Of a stretch of 64,000 nucleotides of DNA, positions 50,113-58,769 are shown piece after piece. This DNA is from Algorimicrobium sp002414705 (GTDB taxonomy: Bacteria > Bacteroidota > Bacteroidia > Flavobacteriales > Flavobacteriaceae), in assembly GCA_963972425.1 (NCBI GenBank), contig CAXAUF010000002.1:62001-126000 (forward strand), read 5' to 3'. Position 1 is the first letter of the stretch. Every line of letters starts with the position of its first letter. Under the pieces are notes generated by a model that was not told the DNA's origin, made no database searches, and was given only the letters and a program-made list of their open reading frames with translations. The position numbers and the translations under genes are program-made.

Positions 50113-53100
50113 ATGTCATCAAACAAGAAATACTGGAAAAGTGTTGAAGAGCTAAACGAGAATAGCTCAATTGTTGAGACGCTAAAACAAAACGAATTTG
50201 TTTCAGAAATCCCTACAGACGAATTTTTAGGTAATAAAGAATCGTTAGAGAGTTCTAAAACAACACGTCGTGATTTCTTAAAATATGTTGGTTTTAGTAC
50301 AGCTGCTGCATCATTAGCCGCTTGCGAAGGACCAGTTATTAAGTCTATACCTTATGTTGTGCAGCCAGAGGAAATTACGCCTGGTGTTGCAAACTATTAC
50401 GCAACAACAATTGCTGATGGTTATGACTATGCGTCTGTTTTAGTTAAAACTCGTGAAGGTCGTCCAATTAAAATTGAAAAGAACACATTAGCTGCTACCA
50501 ATGGTCATGCAAATGCTAGAGTGAATGCTTCGGTTTTAGGATTGTACGACAGTATGCGAATTCAAGGTCCAATGAAAGCAGGTGAGCCTATTTCATGGAG
50601 TGAATTTGATGCCGAAGTTGGTCAGAAATTAACAAGTTTAAGTGGTTCTGGCAAAGCTATTGTGTTATTAACACAAACGTATGCTAGTCCATCAACCTCT
50701 AAATTAGTTAATGAGTTTAAAGCAAAATTTGGTAATGTGCGTCATGTACAATATGATGCTATTTCTGAATCTGCAGCTTTAGATGCTTTTGAAGCAAACT
50801 ATGGTGAACGTGGACTTGCTAATTATGACTTTACAAAAGCCATGACAATTGTTTCTGTTGGAGCAGATTTTCTGGGCGATTGGCAATGTGGCGGATTTGA
50901 TTCTGGTTATGCCAAGAATAAAGTTCCTACTAATGGAAAAATGTCACGTCATATTCAGTTTGAATCTAACTTATCTATTACAGGAGCAAATGCAGATAAG
51001 CGTGTGCCTTTAACACCAAGTCAGCAAAAAGTAGCTCTAGCCAAATTATATAGCTATGTAGTTGGAGGTTCTGTTTCAGGTGAATTACCTGAACACATAA
51101 ATGAAGCCGTTCAAAAAGCAGCTTCCGAATTGAAAAAAGCAGGCAGTAAAGGTGTTGTTGTAACTGGTATTCAAGATGTGAATGCGCAAACAGTTGTTTT
51201 AGCAATCAATGAATTCTTAAATAGCCAAGCGTTTGATCCAAATACACCAATAAAAACAAAACAAGGAAATGATAAAGCAGTCATGACTTTAATTGCTGAC
51301 ATGAAAGCAGGAAAAGTTGGCGCTATTATTATGAGTGGCGTTAATCCACTATATACATTACCAAATGCTGCAGATTTTTCTGAAGGTATGAAGCAAACAG
51401 ATCTTTCTGTTTCTTTTACTATGAAAGCAGATGAAACAGCATTAGAAACGGAATATCAAGCTGCAGCTCCACATTATTTAGAATCTTGGGGAGATGTTGA
51501 ATTGAAAAAAGGCCATTTTGCTTTAATGCAACCAACTATTCGTCCGTTATTTGATACACGTCAGTTTCAAGAAGCTTTATTAAAGTGGACTGATAATAGT
51601 ATGTCTTATCATGATTATGTTAAGCAAACATGGAATTCAAGTATTTTAGGTAGTACATCTTTTAGCCAAGCTTTGCATGATGGTGTGTTTGTTTCACGTT
51701 ATGCTTCAGCAAATGGTAATGAAACCACAACGACAACAACATCTAAAACGACTCTTAACGAAAAAGATAAGAAGACGTGGGTTGGAGGCATCATCCAAGA
51801 CGTAGCTGAAGGTGTTGGCTTAAGAGATAAAGAAGAAGATACTTATACAACTACAACAAGTTCTAATACAACAACTACAAGTAACGGTATTTCTGTACCT
51901 GTAGCTGTTTCTGGTGGAGATGCAGCTAGAAAACTAGGAGCAACGTCTACTTCTAATGGATTAGAATTAACATTATATTCTAAAACATCAATGGGTAATG
52001 GTCAACAAGCCAATAACCCATGGTTGCAAGAAATGCCAGATCCTATTACAAGAACTACTTGGGATAACTATGTAACCGTTTCACAAGCAGACGCTAAAGA
52101 TTTAGGTATTAAAAACTGGAACGAAGCAGATGGTGGTTTAAATGGTAGTATTGTTGAATTATCTGTAAATGGTGTTTCAGTAAATGCTCCTGTAATTATT
52201 CAACCTGGACAAGCAAAAGGGTCTATAGGATTAGCTTTTGGTTATGGACGAACTGCTGGTTTAAAAGAAGAAATGCAAACAGGTGTTAATGCATATCCAT
52301 TGTATACGGATTTTAATCCATCGCAAGGTAATGTAATAATGAATGTTGTTGCTGGCGAACATGAGTTTGCTTGTGTTCAACTTCATAACACCTTAATGGG
52401 TCGTGGTGATATTATTAAAGAAACGACATTAGAAGTTTTTAATACAAAAGACAAGAAGTACTGGAATGCAATTCCAATGGTTTCCTTAAACCATGAGGAA
52501 ACTCCAGTAACATCTCCAGAAGTAGATTTATGGGACGAATTTGATCGTTCAATTGGTCATCATTTCAATCTATCTATCGACTTAAATTCCTGTACAGGTT
52601 GTGGTGCTTGTGTTATTGCATGTCATGCAGAAAATAATGTACCAGTAGTAGGTAAAGAGGAAATTCGTCGTAGTCGTGATATGCACTGGTTACGTATTGA
52701 TAGATATTATTCTTCAGAAGAAACTTTTGAAGGTGATAATACCAAGAAGGAAGAAACAACAGGATTAGCTATTAAAGATGCTTTGTTTGAAATGGAAACA
52801 GCATCATCTAACCCGCAAGTTGCTTTTCAACCAGTTATGTGTCAACATTGTAATCACGCACCTTGTGAAACTGTTTGCCCAGTTGCAGCAACATCACATG
52901 GCCGTCAAGGACAGAATCACATGGCTTATAACCGTTGTGTAGGTACACGTTATTGCGCTAATAACTGTCCATATAAAGTACGTCGTTTTAACTGGTTCTT
53001 ATACAACCAAAACGATGAGTTTGATTACCACATGAATGATGATTTAGGTCGTATGGTATTAAATCCAGACGTAACGGTACGTTCTCGTGGTGTTATGGAG

Positions 53101-53364
53101 AAATGTTCTATGTGTATTCAAAAAACACAGAAAACCATTTTAGATGCGAAACGTGATGGTCGTGTTGTTAAAGACGGTGAATTCCAAACAGCTTGTTCTG
53201 CAGCATGTGGAAATGGCGCAATGGTTTTTGGTGACATTAATGATAAAGACAGTCAAGTTGCAAAACTTAAAGAAGATAATCGTATGTATCACTTGTTAGA
53301 GCACGTAGGAACAAAACCAAACGTGATTTATCATACTAAAGTGAGAAATACAACCGAAGCATAA
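50113..53364 (+). CDS. actB: Alternative Complex III subunit ActB, molybdopterin-like iron-sulfur protein
   Basis: Large periplasmic subunit fusing a molybdopterin-oxidoreductase-like domain to an iron-sulfur domain. The 1,083 residues carry an internal Tat-type motif TRRDFLKYVGF near residue 52, followed by a lipobox-like LAAC near residue 71 (the 'Tat-variant' seen in this family). The molybdopterin-like part (about 75-790) is not expected to hold molybdenum in Alternative Complex III. The C-terminal part has four cysteine clusters near residues 827 (CTGCGACVIACH), 910 (CQHCNHAPCETVCP), 942 (CVGTRYCANNCP) and 998 (CSMC), giving three [4Fe-4S] and one [3Fe-4S] in known complexes. A Thr/Ser-rich low-complexity stretch near 537-592 interrupts the middle. 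Confidence 0.95.
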   Translation: MSSNKKYWKSVEELNENSSIVETLKQNEFVSEIPTDEFLGNKESLESSKTTRRDFLKYVGFSTAAASLAACEGPVIKSIPYVVQPEEITPGVANYYATTIADGYDYASVLVKTREGRPIKIEKNTLAATNGHANARVNASVLGLYDSMRIQGPMKAGEPISWSEFDAEVGQKLTSLSGSGKAIVLLTQTYASPSTSKLVNEFKAKFGNVRHVQYDAISESAALDAFEANYGERGLANYDFTKAMTIVSVGADFLGDWQCGGFDSGYAKNKVPTNGKMSRHIQFESNLSITGANADKRVPLTPSQQKVALAKLYSYVVGGSVSGELPEHINEAVQKAASELKKAGSKGVVVTGIQDVNAQTVVLAINEFLNSQAFDPNTPIKTKQGNDKAVMTLIADMKAGKVGAIIMSGVNPLYTLPNAADFSEGMKQTDLSVSFTMKADETALETEYQAAAPHYLESWGDVELKKGHFALMQPTIRPLFDTRQFQEALLKWTDNSMSYHDYVKQTWNSSILGSTSFSQALHDGVFVSRYASANGNETTTTTTSKTTLNEKDKKTWVGGIIQDVAEGVGLRDKEEDTYTTTTSSNTTTTSNGISVPVAVSGGDAARKLGATSTSNGLELTLYSKTSMGNGQQANNPWLQEMPDPITRTTWDNYVTVSQADAKDLGIKNWNEADGGLNGSIVELSVNGVSVNAPVIIQPGQAKGSIGLAFGYGRTAGLKEEMQTGVNAYPLYTDFNPSQGNVIMNVVAGEHEFACVQLHNTLMGRGDIIKETTLEVFNTKDKKYWNAIPMVSLNHEETPVTSPEVDLWDEFDRSIGHHFNLSIDLNSCTGCGACVIACHAENNVPVVGKEEIRRSRDMHWLRIDRYYSSEETFEGDNTKKEETTGLAIKDALFEMETASSNPQVAFQPVMCQHCNHAPCETVCPVAATSHGRQGQNHMAYNRCVGTRYCANNCPYKVRRFNWFLYNQNDEFDYHMNDDLGRMVLNPDVTVRSRGVMEKCSMCIQKTQKTILDAKRDGRVVKDGEFQTACSAACGNGAMVFGDINDKDSQVAKLKEDNRMYHLLEHVGTKPNVIYHTKVRNTTEA

Positions 53365-53398
53365 TAAAACGAATTAAGAAAATAATTATAAAAGGATT

Positions 53399-55126
53399 AT
53401 GGCGTCTCATTACGAAGCACCTATTAGAAGACCTTTAGTTACAGGCGAAAAATCATATCACGATGTATCTGTTGATGTGGCAAGACCTGTAGAAGGTAAA
53501 GCAAACAAATCTTGGTGGATTGTATTTTCTATCGCACTTATAGCTTTCCTTTGGGGAGTTGGGTGTATAATTTATACAGTTTCAACAGGTATTGGAACAT
53601 GGGGTTTAAACAAGACCGTAGGTTGGGCTTGGGATATTACTAACTTCGTTTGGTGGGTTGGTATTGGTCATGCAGGAACTTTAATTTCTGCGGTACTTTT
53701 ACTATTCCGTCAAAAATGGAGAATGGCAATTAACCGTTCAGCAGAGGCCATGACAATTTTCTCTGTTGTTCAAGCTGGTTTATTCCCAATTATCCACATG
53801 GGTCGTCCATGGTTAGCTTATTGGGTATTACCAATACCAAACCAATTTGGCTCTTTATGGGTTAACTTTAACTCACCTTTACTTTGGGATGTATTTGCAA
53901 TTTCAACGTATTTATCTGTGTCATTAGTTTTCTGGTGGACAGGTTTATTACCAGATTTTGCTATGATTCGTGATAGAGCTGTGAGACCTTTTCAAAAGAA
54001 AATTTATTCTTTGTTAAGTTTTGGTTGGACGGGTCGCGCAAAAGATTGGCAACGTTTTGAAGAAGTATCTTTGGTTCTTGCAGGTTTAGCTACACCATTA
54101 GTACTTTCAGTACACACGATTGTATCTTTTGACTTCGCAACATCGGTTATACCAGGATGGCATACCACTATTTTTCCACCGTATTTTGTTGCTGGTGCAA
54201 TTTTCTCTGGTTTTGCTATGGTAAATACCTTATTAATTATCATGCGTAAAGTATGTAATTTAGAAGATTATATTACCGTTCAACATATAGAATTAATGAA
54301 CATCGTTATCATGCTTACAGGTTCTATTGTAGGTGTTGCATATATTACCGAGTTATTTATTGCTTGGTATTCAGGTGTAGAATACGAACAATATGCGTTT
54401 CTAAACAGAGCAACAGGACCTTACTGGTGGGCTTACCTTTGTATGATGAGTTTTAACGTTTTTTCTCCGCAATTTATGTGGTTTAAAAAGTTACGAACTA
54501 GTATTATGTTTTCATTCTTTATCTCTATCGTTGTAAACGTTGGTATGTGGTTTGAGCGTTTTGTAATTATTGTAACATCGTTACACCGTGATTACTTACC
54601 TTCATCCTGGACTATGTTCTCACCAACATTTGTTGATATTGGTATCTTTATTGGAACTATCGGGTTCTTCTTCGTATTATTCTTATTGTATGCAAGAACA
54701 TTCCCTGTAATTGCTCAAGCGGAAGTAAAAACGATCTTGAAATCTTCAGGAGAACGTTATAAGAATATTAGAGAGCGTGGTGATAGTCTTGTAGGAACAG
54801 GTTCTGATGCAAGAACATCAGGTACTGCAGCTGTAAAGCCTGCAACACCTAAAGTAGATCATTCTGAAAAAACCAATAATCTATTAGAAAGCCTAGGTAA
54901 ATTTGATGCAGCTTCTCAAACTGCTGATGATCTTCAGAAAATTAATGGTATCGGACCAAAAATGGAAGAAGTCCTTAATAGTATAGGTATTTATACATAC
55001 TTACAGGTTAGTAAAATGACTAAAAAAGAATACGACTTGCTAGACGAAATTACGAGTTCATTCCCAGGAAGAGCTGAACGCGATGATTGGTCTGGACAAG
55101 CTAACCAAATAATAAACGAAGCGTAG
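53399..55126 (+). CDS. actC: Alternative Complex III subunit ActC (NrfD-like) with C-terminal helix-hairpin-helix module
   Basis: Quinol-interacting integral membrane subunit. Most of the 575 residues (about 35-445) form around ten transmembrane helices of the NrfD/PsrC family, with motifs such as WWVGIGHAGTLISAVLLLFRQ, HMGRPWLAYW and PPYFVAGAIFSGFAM. A Thr/Ala/Lys-rich linker (about 470-505) leads to a final domain (about 510-575). That domain starts DDLQKINGIGPKMEEVLNSIG, a helix-hairpin-helix pattern of the predicted 5' DNA nuclease-like type found appended to some other proteins. No stop or frameshift separates the two parts, so it is a fusion. The role of the tail is unknown. actD follows after 3 bases. 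Confidence 0.93.
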   Translation: MASHYEAPIRRPLVTGEKSYHDVSVDVARPVEGKANKSWWIVFSIALIAFLWGVGCIIYTVSTGIGTWGLNKTVGWAWDITNFVWWVGIGHAGTLISAVLLLFRQKWRMAINRSAEAMTIFSVVQAGLFPIIHMGRPWLAYWVLPIPNQFGSLWVNFNSPLLWDVFAISTYLSVSLVFWWTGLLPDFAMIRDRAVRPFQKKIYSLLSFGWTGRAKDWQRFEEVSLVLAGLATPLVLSVHTIVSFDFATSVIPGWHTTIFPPYFVAGAIFSGFAMVNTLLIIMRKVCNLEDYITVQHIELMNIVIMLTGSIVGVAYITELFIAWYSGVEYEQYAFLNRATGPYWWAYLCMMSFNVFSPQFMWFKKLRTSIMFSFFISIVVNVGMWFERFVIIVTSLHRDYLPSSWTMFSPTFVDIGIFIGTIGFFFVLFLLYARTFPVIAQAEVKTILKSSGERYKNIRERGDSLVGTGSDARTSGTAAVKPATPKVDHSEKTNNLLESLGKFDAASQTADDLQKINGIGPKMEEVLNSIGIYTYLQVSKMTKKEYDLLDEITSSFPGRAERDDWSGQANQIINEA

Positions 55127-55129
55127 ATA

Positions 55130-55666
55130 ATGGAAACATCAAAAGTAATTCACGCTATATATACAGATGACGACATTTTAATGTCTGCTGTAAAACGAGT
55201 AAAAGCTGAAAAGCATCATATAGAAGAAATCTTCACACCTTTTCCAGTTCACGGACTAGATAAAGCTATGGGATTAGAACCAACACGATTAGCTATTGCA
55301 TCCTTTATTTATGGTTGTATTGGTTTAACTGTTGCCATTGTGATGATGAATTTTATTATGATTGAAGATTGGCCTCAAGATATTGGAGGTAAGCCAAGTT
55401 TTAGCTACATAGAAAACATGCCAGCATTTGTACCTATCATGTTTGAGTTAACTATTTTCTTTGCAGCGCATTTAATGGTGATAACTTTTTACATGCGTAG
55501 TAAATTATGGCCATTTAAAAAAGCTGAAAATCCTGATCCAAGAACAACAGATGATCATTTTCTTATGGAAATTGCAGTTCATGGAAATGAAAGCGAATTA
55601 CATAAATTACTATCTGAAACAGGTGCAGTAGAAATTAATATTGTAGAAAAAGAAGAAGCACATTAA
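55130..55666 (+). CDS. actD: Alternative Complex III subunit ActD (DUF3341)
   Basis: Membrane subunit of 178 residues. A short cytoplasmic N-terminal domain opens HAIYTDDDILMSAVKRVKAEKHHIEEIFTPFPVHG. Two transmembrane helices follow (about 63-85 and 103-125, with PIMFELTIFFAAHLMVITFYM), then a soluble C-terminal tail with DDHFLMEIAVHGNESELHKLL. This is the DUF3341 layout of ActD, conserved between actC and actE. It starts 3 bases after actC and ends 1 base before actE, so expression is tightly coupled. Its role in the complex is structural, with no cofactors. Confidence 0.94.
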   Translation: METSKVIHAIYTDDDILMSAVKRVKAEKHHIEEIFTPFPVHGLDKAMGLEPTRLAIASFIYGCIGLTVAIVMMNFIMIEDWPQDIGGKPSFSYIENMPAFVPIMFELTIFFAAHLMVITFYMRSKLWPFKKAENPDPRTTDDHFLMEIAVHGNESELHKLLSETGAVEINIVEKEEAH

Positions 55667-55667
55667 T

Positions 55668-56225
55668 ATGAAGGCCTTAATAAAAATATCAGTTATAGCA
55701 TTAGTATTTGTAACGGTTGCATCTTGTAGTAAAGATTCAAGTCGTAACTACCAATACATGCCAAACATGTACGAGTCTGTTGGTTATGAAGCATATTCTG
55801 AAACCGAAGCTTTTAGAAACGGTGTTGAAGCGCAATTACCTGCCGAAGGATCTGTAGCAAGAGGTCACATACCTTTTGATATTGATAATACACTTGAAGG
55901 ATACAATCTAGCCAAAGCTACTTTAATGAATCCAATAGATTCTTTACAAATTGATTCTGCTAGAGGAAAAGAGTTATATGACATTTACTGTGGAATTTGC
56001 CATGGAACGAAAGGTGATGGTAAAGGTAATTTAGTTAAACGTGAAAAAATTCTTGGTATTCCTAGTTATGCAGATGTTGGTAGAGCAATAACAGCAGGAA
56101 GTATTTATCATACTATTTATTATGGTAAAAACGCTATGGGTTCGTATGCTAACCAATTGAATGAAGAAGAGCGTTGGCAAGTAACGGCTTATGTATTAGA
56201 GTTGAAAGCCAATTTAGAAAAATAA
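55668..56225 (+). CDS. actE: Alternative Complex III subunit ActE, monoheme cytochrome c lipoprotein
   Basis: Periplasmic c-type cytochrome of 185 residues anchored by a lipoprotein signal (ISVIALVFVTVASCSKD). One heme motif, CGICHG, is near residue 108, with a Met ligand probably in the NAMGSYANQL segment near 158. The sequence GKELYDIYCGICHGTKGDGKG is typical of class I cytochromes. It probably receives electrons from ActA and hands them to the oxidase or a carrier. It lies between actD (1-base gap) and actF (24-base gap). Confidence 0.94.
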   Translation: MKALIKISVIALVFVTVASCSKDSSRNYQYMPNMYESVGYEAYSETEAFRNGVEAQLPAEGSVARGHIPFDIDNTLEGYNLAKATLMNPIDSLQIDSARGKELYDIYCGICHGTKGDGKGNLVKREKILGIPSYADVGRAITAGSIYHTIYYGKNAMGSYANQLNEEERWQVTAYVLELKANLEK

Positions 56226-56249
56226 GATAGATAAAGATTATATATAGAT

Positions 56250-57641
56250 ATGTACACATTCTCAAATAAATTAAAGACATTTTCTATCGCGCTAATAATA
56301 ATTGGTGCTATAGGTGTTGTTTATGGTTTTATGACATCTCATAAATCTTTTGAAGACGTTGAAACCATGTTAGCAGCGGAAGCTTCCCATGGTGGAGGGC
56401 ACGGAGAAGATGCAAATCACGGACAGGAAGCTGGACATGATGTAGCTACAACACACGACATGACAACACAAGTTGATGAACATGGAGAACATGTTGAAGC
56501 AGCAGAAAGTCATGTAGACGAACACGCAAAACATGTACAGCATGTGCAACATCAAATAGCAAATAGACCATGGTCTGCATTATATGTGGCTGCATTTTTC
56601 TTTTTCATGATTGCTCTGGGTGTTTTAGCCTTTTATGCTATTCAATTTGCTGCACAAGCAGGTTGGTCTCCTGTATTATTTAGAGTCATGGAAGGTATTA
56701 CAGCTTATGTATTACCAGGTGGTTTAATTGTTTTAGCTATTGCAATAGCTTCTGGAACTATTGGTCATTACAATTTATTTGTTTGGATGGATCCTGAAGT
56801 AGTTGCTCATGATAAACTAATTCAAGGAAAACAAAGTTGGTTGAACCTACCTTGGTTTGCTGTTAGAGGATTAATTTTTATAGCAGGATGGAGTTTATAC
56901 AGATACTTTGCACGTAAATTTTCAATTGCTCAAGATAATGCAGAAGCGGGTGATAATCGTTATTTTAAAAAATCATTTCGTATTGCAGCTGCATTCCTAG
57001 TATTTTATATTTATACAGAATCTATTATGTCTTGGGACTGGATCATGAGCGTAGATCCACACTGGTTTAGTACATTGTTTGGATGGTATGTTTTTGCTAG
57101 TATGTTTGTAAGTGGTATTACCGTTATAGCTTTAGTAACTATTTATTTAAAATCTAAAGGCTTATTAACCTTCGTAAATAATAGTCATTTACACGATTTA
57201 GCAAAATTTATGTTTGGTATCAGTATTTTCTGGACCTATTTATGGTTCTCTCAATTTATGCTTATATGGTATTCAAACATTCCGGAAGAAGTAACTTATT
57301 TTGTAACACGTTTCCAAGATTATCAATTACCGTTTTTAGGTATGGTAGTTATGAATTTTGTATTCCCTTTATTATTATTAATGAACAGTGATTATAAGCG
57401 TATACCTTGGTTTATTGTAATGGCTGGTATCGTAATATTATGTGGACACTATATAGATATTTTCAATATGATTATGCCAGCAACAGTTGGAGACAGATGG
57501 TTTATTGGAATACCTGAAATTAGTGCAATATTATTATTTGCCGGTTTGTTTATGTTTGTTGTATTTACAGCATTAACAAAAGCACCATTATTAGCTAAAG
57601 GAAATCCATTCATTAAAGAAAGTGAGCATTTTCATTATTAA
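56250..57641 (+). CDS. actF: Alternative Complex III subunit ActF (NrfD-like)
   Basis: Second integral quinol-site-type subunit of 463 residues with about ten transmembrane helices. One helix near residues 10-30 is followed by a His/Glu/Ala-rich extramembrane loop (about 43-105, with many His and acidic residues). The helix bundle continues with RPWSALYVAAFFFFMIALGVLAFYA and ESIMSWDWIMSVDPHWFSTLFGWYVF, the latter characteristic of ActF. The C-terminus is KGNPFIKESEHFHY. It completes the act cluster and is followed after 26 bases by coxB, so the quinol oxidoreductase and terminal oxidase are co-expressed and may form a supercomplex, as reported for other members of the phylum. Confidence 0.95.
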   Translation: MYTFSNKLKTFSIALIIIGAIGVVYGFMTSHKSFEDVETMLAAEASHGGGHGEDANHGQEAGHDVATTHDMTTQVDEHGEHVEAAESHVDEHAKHVQHVQHQIANRPWSALYVAAFFFFMIALGVLAFYAIQFAAQAGWSPVLFRVMEGITAYVLPGGLIVLAIAIASGTIGHYNLFVWMDPEVVAHDKLIQGKQSWLNLPWFAVRGLIFIAGWSLYRYFARKFSIAQDNAEAGDNRYFKKSFRIAAAFLVFYIYTESIMSWDWIMSVDPHWFSTLFGWYVFASMFVSGITVIALVTIYLKSKGLLTFVNNSHLHDLAKFMFGISIFWTYLWFSQFMLIWYSNIPEEVTYFVTRFQDYQLPFLGMVVMNFVFPLLLLMNSDYKRIPWFIVMAGIVILCGHYIDIFNMIMPATVGDRWFIGIPEISAILLFAGLFMFVVFTALTKAPLLAKGNPFIKESEHFHY

Positions 57642-57667
57642 AAATTAATTAAAGTAGAGAAGAGACA

Positions 57668-58735
57668 ATGACAGCTTTTTTAACAATTATAATAGTTCTT
57701 TTTATCGCTATTGCTATTTGGCAAATGGTAAAAATATTTGATCTTGCCCAAGTTGGTGTATCAGATAATCAGGTTGCAAATGAGAACGACAATAAAATGA
57801 ACGCCTATTTAATGTTAGGTTTTCTAATATTTATTTATGCCATAACAATCGTTAGTTTCTCATTATGGGGAGATTTACCACTTATGTCAAATGCGGCATC
57901 AGAACATGGTTCTGACGTTGATAGTTTGATGATAATTTCAATGGTAGTTATCTTTATTGTTCAAACCATAACGCAATTCTTATTACATTACTTTGCCTTC
58001 AAATATCGTGGTGAAAAAGGGAAAAAGGCATTATACTTTGCTGATAATAACACGTTAGAACTTATTTGGACTGTTATTCCAGTTATCGTTTTAGCAGGAT
58101 TGATTATTTACGGTTTATTTACATGGACGAGTATCATGAACGTTAACGAAGACGATGATCCATTGGTGTTAGAACTATACGCACAACAATTTAACTGGAA
58201 AGCGCGTTACGGTGGAAATGATAATACTCTAGGTCTGGCAAACGTGCGTTTAATTAATCTTGACAATGCTAATATTTTAGGTGTTGATGAAGCAGATCCA
58301 AATGCTCAAGATGATGTTATTACAACAGAATTGCATTTACCTGTTGGTAGACCTGTTTTAATTAAAATGCGCTCGCAAGACGTATTACATTCAGCTTTTA
58401 TGCCACATTTTAGAGCACAAATGAACTGTGTTCCTGGTATGATTACCCAGTTTGGTTTTACGCCTACGGTAACAACTGCAGAAATGAGACAAACACCAGA
58501 AATGATAGAAAAGGTGGCTAATATTAACGAAATACGTAAGCAGAAAAGTAAAGAATTAGCTGCTAACGGAGAAGTTGCTCTAGACCCTTACGAGTTTGAT
58601 TATCTATTATTATGTAATAAAATTTGTGGTAAGTCACATTACAATATGCAAATGAAAATAATAGTGGAAACCCAAGAGGAATATGATGCTTGGATGGCGG
58701 AACAAAAAGAATTCAAAGATTCTTTAATTAAGTAA
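57668..58735 (+). CDS. coxB: Cytochrome c oxidase subunit II
   Basis: CuA-bearing subunit of an aa3-type heme-copper oxidase. The 355 residues have transmembrane segments near 1-18 and 38-60, an extra helix near 80-110, and NTLELIWTVIPVIVLAGLIIYGLF (about 129-152). The cupredoxin domain holds the CuA ligands: His in VLHSAFMPHF (about 238-247) and the CNKICGKSHYNM cluster near 318, with Cys, Glu-type, Cys, His and Met positions present. The protein is longer than the E. coli-type subunit because of inserts around 265-310 (AEMRQTPEMIEKVANINEIR). It precedes coxA by 34 bases. Confidence 0.96.
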   Translation: MTAFLTIIIVLFIAIAIWQMVKIFDLAQVGVSDNQVANENDNKMNAYLMLGFLIFIYAITIVSFSLWGDLPLMSNAASEHGSDVDSLMIISMVVIFIVQTITQFLLHYFAFKYRGEKGKKALYFADNNTLELIWTVIPVIVLAGLIIYGLFTWTSIMNVNEDDDPLVLELYAQQFNWKARYGGNDNTLGLANVRLINLDNANILGVDEADPNAQDDVITTELHLPVGRPVLIKMRSQDVLHSAFMPHFRAQMNCVPGMITQFGFTPTVTTAEMRQTPEMIEKVANINEIRKQKSKELAANGEVALDPYEFDYLLLCNKICGKSHYNMQMKIIVETQEEYDAWMAEQKEFKDSLIK

Positions 58736-58769
58736 ATAAAAACGGTTTTAAAAAAGTATATAGAAGATT

